Part shown: piece after piece, positions 1-6,286 of the stretch | How positions within the stretch are numbered: position 1 is the stretch's first letter | Layout: each line of letters starts with the position of its first letter | DNA from: Pseudonocardiaceae bacterium | GTDB lineage: Bacteria > Actinomycetota > Actinomycetes > Mycobacteriales > Pseudonocardiaceae | Length of the DNA: 8,607 nt | NCBI GenBank assembly: GCA_025937115.1 | Contig: JAICSB010000122.1 | Location: 1 to 8,607 of the forward strand | Direction of reading: 5' to 3' | Notes under the pieces: model-generated | Seen by the model: the letters and a program-made list of their open reading frames with translations, nothing else | Databases searched by the model: none | Told to the model about the DNA's origin: nothing | Made by a program: the position numbers and the translations under genes

Positions 1-2
1 CC

Positions 3-80
3 GTCCTCCGCCAAGCCGACCTACCCGCAACGACCGTCCCCTGGTGGGGCAACCGCACCCTGCACTACGAATTCGCCTGA
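3..80 (+). CDS. C-terminal fragment of an unidentified protein
   Basis: An open frame runs in from the left edge and stops at TGA 78-80. It gives 25 residues ending in WWGNRTLHYEFA. The codons are GC-rich in the third position, as in the other genes here, and no downstream frame continues it, so this is probably the real end of a gene that begins outside the window. The visible piece carries no recognisable catalytic motif and I do not assign a family. The stop is followed 20 bases later by a short palindrome (100-113) and then by the left repeat arm at 114. The frame could also be chance, because only 78 bases are visible. Confidence 0.45.
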   Translation, partial: VLRQADLPATTVPWWGNRTLHYEFA

Positions 81-99
81 CCCTTGCCCCAACCAACTG

Positions 100-113
100 C
101 GCGGAAATCCGCG
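100..113. repeat. Short palindrome abutting the left repeat arm
   Basis: CGCGGAAATCCGCG is symmetrical apart from its two central bases. As RNA it could form a 5-bp stem with an AAAT loop. It lies between the stop of the partial gene and the first base of the repeat arm at 114. No T-run follows, so it is not a canonical intrinsic terminator. It could be the end of the upstream transcript or part of the repeat boundary. The right arm has no counterpart. Confidence 0.4.
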
Positions 114-340
114 TTAGAGGGCTTAGTTAGGCGGCGCGGCCGTCAATCTCGAGTCAACTGTGAGGGTTGGGTCGACTCCAGGGCGATAGTTCGCGTGTGT
201 GCCGGTGCCGCTGTCCATGAACTGGACAAGACCGACCTGCGGAGGGGACAGAAACGTCGGCCACGTCGAGTTCACGGACAGCGCCCACGGGCAGCCAGCC
301 AGGGAGCATGCCTGGCCGGGATGGGGCGCAGCCCCGTTAG
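114..340 (+). repeat. Left arm of a long inverted repeat
   Basis: Positions 114-224 match the reverse complement of 2762-2868 with five mismatches and one 4-base gap (TAGT at 124-127), about 95% identity. After a divergent stretch (225-275) the homology resumes at about 276-292 and again at 326-340. Both of these blocks are contiguous in the right arm (2723-2749), so the left arm carries about 35 extra bases between two GGGC tetramers. No transposase or integrase gene lies near. The arm could be a MITE-like or other dispersed non-coding repeat. Whether it exists elsewhere in the genome cannot be seen here. Confidence 0.85.
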
Positions 341-374
341 CGTTCTCCGGGGCGGGGTTGGCCCCGGAGAACGC
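340..374 (+). repeat. Perfect 14-bp hairpin
   Basis: The segment GCGTTCTCCGGGGC (340-353) and its exact complement (361-374) enclose a 7-base loop, GGGGTTG. It starts at the last base of the left repeat arm. The stem is very GC-rich and no U-tract follows (CTTGAGGGCGG), so it would be a U-less actinomycete-type terminator at best. It could equally be a structural end of the repeat element. The right arm ends before the equivalent position and lacks it. Confidence 0.6.
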
Positions 375-639
375 CTTGAGGGCGGACCCGACGATCACGA
401 ACGGGCGCCAAATGCTGAGCAGTGCGATGACCAGGCCTGTGAGGGTCTGGCGCCGATCTCACTCAGTCCGATCCTCCGGCGCCGGCTTCGGCAGCGGTGT
501 CGGGAGCTCCTTCCTTCTCTCTCTTCTGATCTCCCGCCTTGAGGTCCGCTGGGGGGTTCTCAGCCGTGGCCGGATCCGGCTCTTCGTTACCCGCGCCTGA
601 ATCCGTCCCTTTCCCCACCTGCGTCATCTTCGGCTCCCC

Positions 640-651
640 TCATTCGAATGA
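640..651. repeat. 12-bp perfect palindrome
   Basis: TCATTCGAATGA is self-complementary over 12 bases and lies inside the gene-free stretch. It is AT-richer than its surroundings. It could be a dimeric regulator site, but no start codon of a supported gene lies within 700 bases downstream, so its role is unclear and it may be chance. Confidence 0.3.
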
Positions 652-1360
652 AACATCTGTGTACTACCCTGGCGTGGTTGACCGTACCCTTACCTCCCGC
701 ACCGGGCCACCGCTCATAGTTCGGCATGTGGACGGCCGTCAGCCATATTGCCGGTGGGCCGGGGACCCGGGGCACTCCGTGATACGAACGCCGACTGTGG
801 ATCGTCGTCAGTGAGCAGTCAGCGGAGGCGCCGTGACAAGTGCGCACGGGTCGATCCCTGCGGGTACGTAGCCGCAGTTCAACTGCCACGCAGCGACAAT
901 TGCGCCGAACACGATTCACACGGACGAGTCCAAGCGGACCATGCCTCCGGCGGGCCTCGCTCCGGGGTGGCCCCTGGGCTGAGTCTGAAAGTGGTGGTCA
1001 CCAGCTGCTTTCGCCGCTTCATGTCCTGCGGCAGGGCCGCACACACAGAGCTTCTAGCGATCTTGGTTCGCGCCCCTCACGTGCCCGTTCCCACGGGGAC
1101 TCACGGGGAATCACCGTAGATGACGCCTGGCCGTCGACGCGGCGGGTGCCGCAGCGGTGTTCGCCCCGCCAACCGGGGGGCTGTCAACCACGGCGCCAGG
1201 CCAGCCTTGCCCCCGTCACCATGACTAGCACCGCGAGGCACAGGCCCTCACGACACGACAGACATTCCAGTGCTGATGATCGTTTGAGTTGAACGAACCG
1301 AGTACAGCCACATGACCGCAGGTCTACCGTGAGCACTGACGAACGGCACCTCGCGCTCAT

Positions 1361-1365
1361 AGGAG
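1361..1365 (+). promoter_or_regulatory. Ribosome binding site of the methyltransferase gene
   Basis: AGGAG lies six bases before the ATG at 1372. This fixes the start and fits the usual N-terminus of the family. Confidence 0.75.
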
Positions 1366-1371
1366 CTTCCC

Positions 1372-2190
1372 ATGGCAGACAGTGCGTCCACCCACCCTGG
1401 GTCGCAATCCGAGATCGACACCACCAGGGCGCACACGGCGCGGATCTGGAATTACTGGCTGGGAGGCAGAGACAACTACCCCATAGATTGTGAGGTCGGT
1501 GATCAGATCCGGCAATTCCACCCCGATATCGGCAACTACGCCCGCGCTGACCGGCTCTTCTTGGGGCGTACCGTGCGGTACCTGGCCGGTGAGGCCGGGA
1601 TCCGTCAGTTCCTGGACATCGGTACCGGTCTGCCCACCGTCGACAACACCCACGAGGTCGCCCAGCGAGTCGCGCCGGAGTCTCGGATCGTCTATGTCGA
1701 CAACGATCCTTTGGTGCTAGTGCACGCTCGTGCTCTGCTGACCAGCACGCCCGAGGGTGCCACCGACTACATCGACGCCGATATGCACGACCCTGACAAG
1801 ATCCTGGCAGAAGCGGCGCGGACGTTGGACTTCACCCAGCCGGTCGCCGTCACCATGCTCGGAGTAGTGATCTTCATCAGCGACGACGGGGAGGCTTATG
1901 GCATCGTGCGCCGCTTCCTGGACGCGCTCCCCTCCGGCAGCTACCTGGTGCTGTCCCACACCATCACCAGCCCGACGATGCCCGACGTCGACGCCGCCGT
2001 CGAGTTCTGGAACGAGCACGGCACACCGAAGCTGACCCAGCGCACACCCGAACAGGTCCTCCGGTTTTTTGACGGGCTAGAACTGCTGGAGCCCGGCGTG
2101 GTGTCGTGCTCGCGATGGCGGCAGGAGGCGACACCCTGGGGCGAGCCCGACGAGGTAGCGATGTTCGGTGGAATCGGGCGAAAGCCGTAA
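1372..2190 (+). CDS. SAM-dependent methyltransferase, DUF574 (Methyltransf_19) family
   Basis: This 272-residue protein has the typical full length of the actinomycete S-adenosyl methyltransferase family PF04672. The N-terminus carries the family signature HTARIWNYWLGGRDNY (residues 21-36). The Rossmann motif I is FLDIGTGLPT at 80-89. An acidic end of strand 2 (VYVDNDPLVLVHARALL, Asp110 and Asp112) should bind the cofactor ribose. IDADMHDP (134-141) and the strand ending at VVIFISDD (165-172) follow, and the C-terminus keeps RWRQE and a terminal FGGIGRKP. The substrate is unknown for the family as a whole. The protein has no signal peptide or membrane segment and is probably cytosolic. The gene stands alone on its strand after 1 kb of gene-free DNA and converges on the PGPGW gene with 23 bases between stops. 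It lies inside the inverted-repeat bracket. Confidence 0.92.
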   Translation: MADSASTHPGSQSEIDTTRAHTARIWNYWLGGRDNYPIDCEVGDQIRQFHPDIGNYARADRLFLGRTVRYLAGEAGIRQFLDIGTGLPTVDNTHEVAQRVAPESRIVYVDNDPLVLVHARALLTSTPEGATDYIDADMHDPDKILAEAARTLDFTQPVAVTMLGVVIFISDDGEAYGIVRRFLDALPSGSYLVLSHTITSPTMPDVDAAVEFWNEHGTPKLTQRTPEQVLRFFDGLELLEPGVVSCSRWRQEATPWGEPDEVAMFGGIGRKP

Positions 2191-2213
2191 TGCCTCCGCG
2201 GCGTCATCACCCC

Positions 2214-2636
2214 TCAGCGGCCGTCATGGAAGCGGCGGTAGCTGTAGACGAGCAGCACCAGCACCACGATGCCGGAGACGATCAGGCTGGATCCGGTTGC
2301 CATGCCGCCCAGGGGCAGCGCTGGTACCAGGATCCAGGCGAGGCCGGCCCCGATGAGCGCGAGTCCGCACAAGGCCGTCGCGCTGGTTCGCACTGACGAG
2401 GCGACGCTCTGGGCGGCGGCTTGCGTTGCTCGTTTTCGCACCGGTCCCGTCATTCGGTGTGCCCACGGGTACTCGTTGGCGAGCACCACCAGACCAGCCA
2501 GCACCAGCAGCAGACCCGGACCGGGCAACACGAGCAACGTGATCCCTACCACGCACAGGGCCACCCCGGCGACCGTCACGAGTACTCGGCGAACCAGCCC
2601 AGTCTTCTTCCCGTTCTGCTGGTTCACCTGGTGCAT
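2214..2636 (-). CDS. PGPGW-family (TIGR02611-like) small membrane protein
   Basis: With the start at 2636 the product has 140 residues and four predicted membrane helices, in two hairpins (about 17-38, 41-55, 85-105 and 113-132) separated by a basic, Ala-rich loop (61-84). The first hairpin turn holds LPGPG followed by LLLVLAGLVVLANEYPWAHR, which is the hallmark of PF09656/TIGR02611. This copy has Leu where the family name has Trp. The function of the family is unknown, and location in the cytoplasmic membrane is an inference from the helices. The ATG at 2636 is chosen because GGGGG lies five bases upstream. The frame opens further to a GTG at 2708, which would add 24 non-hydrophobic residues without a ribosome site, and an ATG at 2648 is also possible. 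The gene converges with the methyltransferase and reads away from the right repeat arm. Confidence 0.85.
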   Translation of the reverse strand: MHQVNQQNGKKTGLVRRVLVTVAGVALCVVGITLLVLPGPGLLLVLAGLVVLANEYPWAHRMTGPVRKRATQAAAQSVASSVRTSATALCGLALIGAGLAWILVPALPLGGMATGSSLIVSGIVVLVLLVYSYRRFHDGR

Positions 2637-2722
2637 CGCAGCCCCCATCGAGTGTGACCACGTCGAAACAGCTACCCACAGTGCGCCGTACTCATGCGTG
2701 ACGAACACCTAATGCCACCACA

Positions 2723-2868
2723 CTAACGGGGCTGCGCCCGTGGGCGCTGGCCGTTCCACATCAGTTTATGGACAGCGGCACCGGCACACACGCGAACTAT
2801 CGCCCTGGAATCGACCCAACCCTCACAGTTGACTCGAAATTGACGGCCGTGCCGCCTCAGCCCTCTAA
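2723..2868 (-). repeat. Right arm of the long inverted repeat
   Basis: Read on the minus strand, 2868-2762 matches 114-224, and 2749-2723 matches the two blocks at 279-292 and 326-340 joined together. Compared with the left arm it lacks the 4-base TAGT, most of the 225-275 segment and the 35-base segment between the GGGC tetramers. It contains a tight dyad, GCGCCC-GT-GGGCGC (2734-2747), where the left arm has the longer insertion. Its outer end lies ten bases before the start of the phosphatase gene and supplies that gene's probable promoter. Confidence 0.85.
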
Positions 2869-2871
2869 GCT
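2840..2871 (+). promoter_or_regulatory. Candidate leaderless promoter for the phosphatase gene
   Basis: TAAGCT (2866-2871) fits the actinobacterial -10 pattern TANNNT and ends six bases before the GTG at 2878. That is the spacing expected if transcription starts on the G of the start codon. A near-consensus -35, TTGACG, lies at 2840-2845, but the 20-base spacer is longer than the usual 17-18. A second TTGACT lies one helical turn upstream at 2829-2834. Almost all of this promoter is inside the right repeat arm. The matching bases of the left arm read TAACGC, which no longer fits the -10 pattern. There is no ribosome site before 2878, which supports leaderless translation. Confidence 0.5.
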
Positions 2872-2877
2872 GGTTCG

Positions 2878-5016
2878 GTGTCCACCGGGGCGGTACTCGG
2901 CAATCCGGCGCGGCTAGCGGCGGTGGGCAGAGTGCTGCCGGTGGCGCAGGCCAACCGGGAGGCGCTGGACCGGCTGGCCGAGTTGGCCGCGATTGTGATG
3001 GACACCCCGGTCGGTATCGTGAATCTGATCGACGCCCAGCAGAATTTTGTGGGCATGGTCGGCCTCGGTGAGCCGTTCGCGACATCCCGGGTAGCGTCGA
3101 TAAACACCGGTTTCTGCCCGTCCACGTTCTTCGCGGGTAGTCCGTTGTACATCGAGGACGCCGCTGAGTCCGGGTTTGCTGATCATCCGGCCCGCGTCGA
3201 GTTGGGTTTCAACGCCTATGCTGGCTGCCCGCTGCGCGACGCCGACGGACAGGTGATCGGCACCCTGTGCGCGCTGGATACCCGGCCGCACCGGTGGCGG
3301 CGGGTCGATCGCTTAGCGCTGGAGGCGCTGGCGAACTCGGTGGTCAACGAGATGGCGCTGCACCAGGACATCAACCGCCGCCAACGGTTGCTGGATGCTT
3401 TCACCGCCGCGCCGGCGGCGATCGCGGTCACCCGCGGTCCGCAGCACATCGTGGAATATCACAATCCTGCCCATGAGGCGCTGTTCGGCAAGCTGCCGCT
3501 AGAAGTGCCCGCCCGTGCGGCGATGCCGCAGGTGCCGGATGAGTTCTTCGCATTGATGGATCAGGTACTGGCCAGCGGTGCGGAGTACCGCACCGCTGAG
3601 GCCCCGGTGACCATGCTCTGGCCCGGGGAGCAGCGCCCCCGCGAACGGTTCTTCGACTTCTCCTACTCCGCGATCCGTCGCACCGCCGGCGATCGGGTGG
3701 ACCACCGGGGTCTGCTGTTGGTAGCGGTGGAGGTCACCGACCGGGTCCAAGCCCGCCGCGAGCTGGAACGCCACGCCCGCCGCCAGGAACTGCTCGCGCG
3801 GGCGAGCGCGAGTTTGAACCGTAGCCTCGACCCGGGAGCGGAACTTCAGGAACTCGCCCGGGCGGTTGTCCCCGAGCTCGCTGATCTGTCCACGGTGCAC
3901 GTGCTGGTCCGCCCGGTGGCCCCCTGCGCCGACCCGCCCCTGCCGGTGATCACCAACCGGGTGGCCGTCGCCGGCATACCCGGCGTCACGATGGCGCCGA
4001 GGCTGACCGGTCTGCGCTGGAACGGCGACGGCGACCCGATCACCGCGGCAATCCGCGGCGGAGAGTTGGTGCGCCAACCCGTGTCGTCTGCCGAAGTGCC
4101 ATCGTGGTCGCGGAAGACCGGAACGGCTGAGATCTTCCGCGACGGGTTGAGCCAGGTGGTGGTCGCCCCCGTGATCGTGGATGGTCTCGTGGTGGCGGTG
4201 GTGTCCTTCCTGCTGCATCACACCCGACCGCCGTGGAACGACGATGATCTGCACGCATTGGGTCAGATCGCCCGCTACGCTGGGATCGCCCTGGAACATG
4301 GCTTGACCTACCAGGCGACCCGTGAGTCGGCGTTGGTGCTGCAACGCAGCCTGCTCACCGAGCCGCCGACAGTGCCCGGACTGCGGATCTGCGCCCGCTA
4401 CCGCCCGGCCGGGCGCGACGAGGTCGGCGGCGATTGGTATGACGCGTTCCAGTGCCGCCCGGACCAGCTCGCCGTGGTGATCGGCGACGTCGTCGGGCAC
4501 GACATCACCGCCGCCGCGGCGATGGGCCACCTTCGCGCCACCCTGCGCGGGTTGGCCTTCGACCGCGACGAAGGACCGGCCGCGATTCTGGACCGGCTTG
4601 CCGAGATCAACGCCGGCCTGGCGATCACCCCATTCGCGACGCTGCTCTACGCCAATCTCACCAGCACCGATGACCGCTGGACGATGCGCTGGGCCAGCGC
4701 TGGGCACCCACCCCCGTTGCTCGCCACCCACGACGGCGTTGCGCTGCTGACGGGGGTCAGCGGCCCCGCCTTGGTCTGCACCCACACTCCGCCGCACACC
4801 GAGGGTGAGATCACCCTGCCCGCTGGCTCGACCCTGTTGCTCTACACCGATGGTTTAGTCGAACGCCGCGGCACAGACCTCACCGACAACCTCAGTCGGC
4901 TGGTCAGCCAAGTCACTGCCGGCACCCGTCACCTCATCGAGCCGCTCTGTGACGACCTGCTGGCCGACGCACCCACCGACGACGACATCGCGGTGCTGGC
5001 CATCCACGTCTGTTAA
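2878..5016 (+). CDS. GAF-PAS-GAF multisensor SpoIIE/PP2C serine phosphatase
   Basis: The 712-residue product has four modules. An N-terminal GAF domain (about 20-162) holds FCPSTFF and the closing strand VIGTLCALDT. A PAS-like domain (about 170-290) follows, then a helical linker (about 285-315) and a second GAF domain (about 315-475). The C-terminal PPM/SpoIIE phosphatase domain (about 485-712) keeps the metal-site motifs GGDWYD (517-522), GDVVGHD (536-542), SAGHPPPLL (607-615), YTDGLVERRG (656-665) and DDDIAVL (701-707), so it should be active. Domains of this type dephosphorylate anti-sigma-factor antagonists in RsbU/RsbP-style partner switching. No STAS or HATPase_c kinase domain is fused here and none is encoded nearby, so the partner lies elsewhere. 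There is no membrane segment, so sensing should be cytosolic. The start is the leaderless GTG at 2878. Downstream GTGs at 2923, 2932 and 2941 also lack ribosome sites. Confidence 0.93.
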   Translation: MSTGAVLGNPARLAAVGRVLPVAQANREALDRLAELAAIVMDTPVGIVNLIDAQQNFVGMVGLGEPFATSRVASINTGFCPSTFFAGSPLYIEDAAESGFADHPARVELGFNAYAGCPLRDADGQVIGTLCALDTRPHRWRRVDRLALEALANSVVNEMALHQDINRRQRLLDAFTAAPAAIAVTRGPQHIVEYHNPAHEALFGKLPLEVPARAAMPQVPDEFFALMDQVLASGAEYRTAEAPVTMLWPGEQRPRERFFDFSYSAIRRTAGDRVDHRGLLLVAVEVTDRVQARRELERHARRQELLARASASLNRSLDPGAELQELARAVVPELADLSTVHVLVRPVAPCADPPLPVITNRVAVAGIPGVTMAPRLTGLRWNGDGDPITAAIRGGELVRQPVSSAEVPSWSRKTGTAEIFRDGLSQVVVAPVIVDGLVVAVVSFLLHHTRPPWNDDDLHALGQIARYAGIALEHGLTYQATRESALVLQRSLLTEPPTVPGLRICARYRPAGRDEVGGDWYDAFQCRPDQLAVVIGDVVGHDITAAAAMGHLRATLRGLAFDRDEGPAAILDRLAEINAGLAITPFATLLYANLTSTDDRWTMRWASAGHPPPLLATHDGVALLTGVSGPALVCTHTPPHTEGEITLPAGSTLLLYTDGLVERRGTDLTDNLSRLVSQVTAGTRHLIEPLCDDLLADAPTDDDIAVLAIHVC

Positions 5017-5231
5017 CTCGTGAGATCGTCGAACTCGCCGGCTTTGACGCCGTGGATCCACGCGGTCATCTCGGCGGGAGTGAACAGTGCCACCCCATCG
5101 TCGGGATGGTTGCTGTTGCGCACCGCGATGCGACCATCGGGCAAAGTGGCGACCTGGACGCAGGTTCCGTTGTTTCCGCTGAAACTGCTGATGCGCCATG
5201 AAGTGGCGGCTATATGTAAGGGGCTAGACAC
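5013..5231 (-). CDS. DUF397 protein, partner of the upstream XRE regulator
   Basis: The 72-residue product is a complete DUF397 (PF04149) protein. It shows the family's WRISSFSGNNGTCVQVA (residues 12-28), an acidic or polar middle with VRNSN, and the conserved FTPAEMTAWIHGVKAGEFDDL near the end. It has no membrane segment or enzyme motif. It follows the XRE/DUF5753 gene by 18 bases, with GGAGG eight bases before its GTG start, so the two are surely co-transcribed. This order matches WhiJ-type and Scr1/Scr2-type pairs in streptomycetes, where the small protein modulates the DNA-binding partner and toxin-antitoxin-like behaviour has been proposed. Its stop overlaps the phosphatase stop on the other strand through the tetramer TTAA (5013-5016). 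Confidence 0.9.
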   Translation of the reverse strand: MSSPLHIAATSWRISSFSGNNGTCVQVATLPDGRIAVRNSNHPDDGVALFTPAEMTAWIHGVKAGEFDDLTS

Positions 5232-5235
5232 GGTG

Positions 5236-5246
5236 TGTGCCTCCGA
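5236..5246 (-). promoter_or_regulatory. Ribosome binding site of the DUF397 gene
   Basis: On the minus strand, GGAGG lies in the 18-base gap between the two genes, about eight bases before the GTG at 5231. It supports that start and independent translation of the second cistron. Confidence 0.65.
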
Positions 5247-5249
5247 ACG

Positions 5250-6128
5250 TTACTCCCCGACGACCGAATGGATGAATGAGATGGACCGTTCGCGGTCAAG
5301 GGCGACCCGCTGTAGATTCTCAGCCACCATGGTATACGACCGAACCTGTTCTGCATCCTGTAGATACACTGCCCCGTCGTGGAGTTCGACGTAGCCGATC
5401 GCGCGCACGTTCGCGAAACCCAGCACGACGAACTGACCGGTCAGCGCGGTGTGCGGACCGTCCTCGGGGCGGATCACCTGAATCGTCACGGTAGGCAGCT
5501 CAGCCATGGCCAGCAGATGCCGAAGCTGTGCGCGCCGCAACTCCCGGTCACCCACGGCGAGGCGCAATGCACCTTCGGTGATAATGGCGTGCAGCTGGAG
5601 CGGGCGCTGAAGATCGGTGAGCCGGCGGGTGCGCGCAATACGAAGGCCGACGAACCGCTCGCTGTAGTCGGCGCGCACTCGAGGCGTCTGAGCGGTGACC
5701 GCTGCGGCGTATTGCGCTGTCTGCAATAGGCCGGGAATGAGCATGGGCTCGAAAACGAACTCACGCTCGGCCAGGCCCTCCAGGCCGACGAACGTCTTCA
5801 GCCAGTCCGGCACCACCTGCGCCCACGGCGCCCACCAGCTGGCCTCGTCGGCTTGACTGGTGAGCAAGATAAGCCGGTCGATATCGGCTTGCTCGGCGCC
5901 GTAGCCGGCGAGCAGACACGCGATGTCGTGCGGATCCTGCTGCTGGCGACCGGTCTCCAGATGGCCGAGCTTGGCCCGGCTGATCCCGCTCTGTTCACTG
6001 GCCTCGGTCAGCGACAGCTTGGCCGAGTTGCGGTAGCGGGCCAGCTCCACGCCGATCAGCCAGCGCAGTGGCGCTGGACCTTCTCGCAACGAACCCTCGG
6101 CCGCCGGTTTTGTCATGAGACGTCTCAT
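5250..6128 (-). CDS. XRE-family regulator with DUF5753 domain (WhiJ/Scr1-like)
   Basis: From the ATG at 6128 the product has 292 residues. A Cro/C1-type helix-turn-helix occupies about 24-78 (LRWLIGVELARYRNSAKLSL, then SEQSGISRAKLGHLETGRQ). The rest (about 100-285) is the DUF5753 ligand or partner domain, with its typical VPDWLKTFVGLEGLAERE and FEPMLIPGLLQTAQYAA. Paired XRE-DUF5753 and DUF397 genes are many-copy regulatory units in actinomycetes, and the best-known members act in development and antibiotic control. The target here is not known. The frame opens back to 6218, but GGGGGA lies six bases before 6128 and the residues upstream of it do not resemble the family. An ATG at 6116 has no ribosome site. 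A perfect 16-bp palindrome covers both ATGs, which suggests autoregulation. Confidence 0.92.
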   Translation of the reverse strand: MRRLMTKPAAEGSLREGPAPLRWLIGVELARYRNSAKLSLTEASEQSGISRAKLGHLETGRQQQDPHDIACLLAGYGAEQADIDRLILLTSQADEASWWAPWAQVVPDWLKTFVGLEGLAEREFVFEPMLIPGLLQTAQYAAAVTAQTPRVRADYSERFVGLRIARTRRLTDLQRPLQLHAIITEGALRLAVGDRELRRAQLRHLLAMAELPTVTIQVIRPEDGPHTALTGQFVVLGFANVRAIGYVELHDGAVYLQDAEQVRSYTMVAENLQRVALDRERSISFIHSVVGE

Positions 6129-6129
6129 G
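6114..6129. promoter_or_regulatory. 16-bp palindrome on the XRE start codon, candidate operator
   Basis: CATGAGACGTCTCATG is self-complementary over all 16 bases. It begins one base before the ATG at 6128 and ends at the in-frame ATG at 6116, so it also encodes Met-Arg-Arg-Leu-Met. A symmetric site of this length at the start of a helix-turn-helix regulator's own gene is the normal arrangement for negative autoregulation. Binding has not been shown, and the coding constraint gives no reason for the symmetry. Confidence 0.5.
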
Positions 6130-6286
6130 TATAGTCCCCCGAACTGATACACGTCCCACCGTCCGATTTGCCCGAACGGACCCGGCCGACGGGCACGGGC
6201 CAGTGCCGCGGTGGTCAACCAACCATTGCGCGTACTGAGTGCACTTCGCCGAGCTTTGTGGCCGGGATGGTCGCTGGTGAGGCTAC

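Larger units (their letters stand above)
375..1371. other. About 1 kb with no convincing gene
   Basis: Several open frames of 90-150 codons exist here, but their translations are rich in Arg, Ser, Pro and His and show no domain, no consistent third-position GC bias and no good ribosome site. I read them as chance. Visible structures are few. There is a 12-bp palindrome TCATTCGAATGA at 640-651 and a small stem CCCGT/ACGGG near 1083-1096. A GGAGG at 824-828 precedes a GTG that opens only 12 codons before a stop. The last 100 bases presumably hold the methyltransferase promoter, but no well-spaced -35/-10 pair stands out. The stretch may be a decayed locus or long intergenic DNA. Confidence 0.5.

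Noticed and set aside
84..600. Overlapping plus-strand open frames of 130-150 codons through the left repeat arm
   Set aside because: They cross the repeat and hairpin, are rich in Arg, Gly and Pro, lack ribosome sites and show no domain.
640..660. tRNA T-arm-like TTCGAAT
   Set aside because: No flanking acceptor, D or anticodon arms. The match is explained by the palindrome TCATTCGAATGA.
833..871. GTG with GGAGG four bases upstream opening a 12-codon peptide
   Set aside because: Too short to support. Spacing is tight, and the frame beyond the TAG codes for nothing recognisable.
587..1292. Open frames of 110-150 codons on both strands in the gene-free stretch
   Set aside because: Composition looks random (Arg, Ser, His and Pro rich), frames overlap each other, and no motif or usable ribosome site supports any of them.
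114..2868. Composite transposon or insertion sequence
   Set aside because: The bracket has no transposase, resolvase or integrase, and no target-site duplication could be recognised outside the arms.
3499..4797. 432-codon open frame antisense to the phosphatase
   Set aside because: A typical high-GC shadow. It lies wholly within a well-supported gene and encodes an Arg/Gly/His-rich product with no domain.
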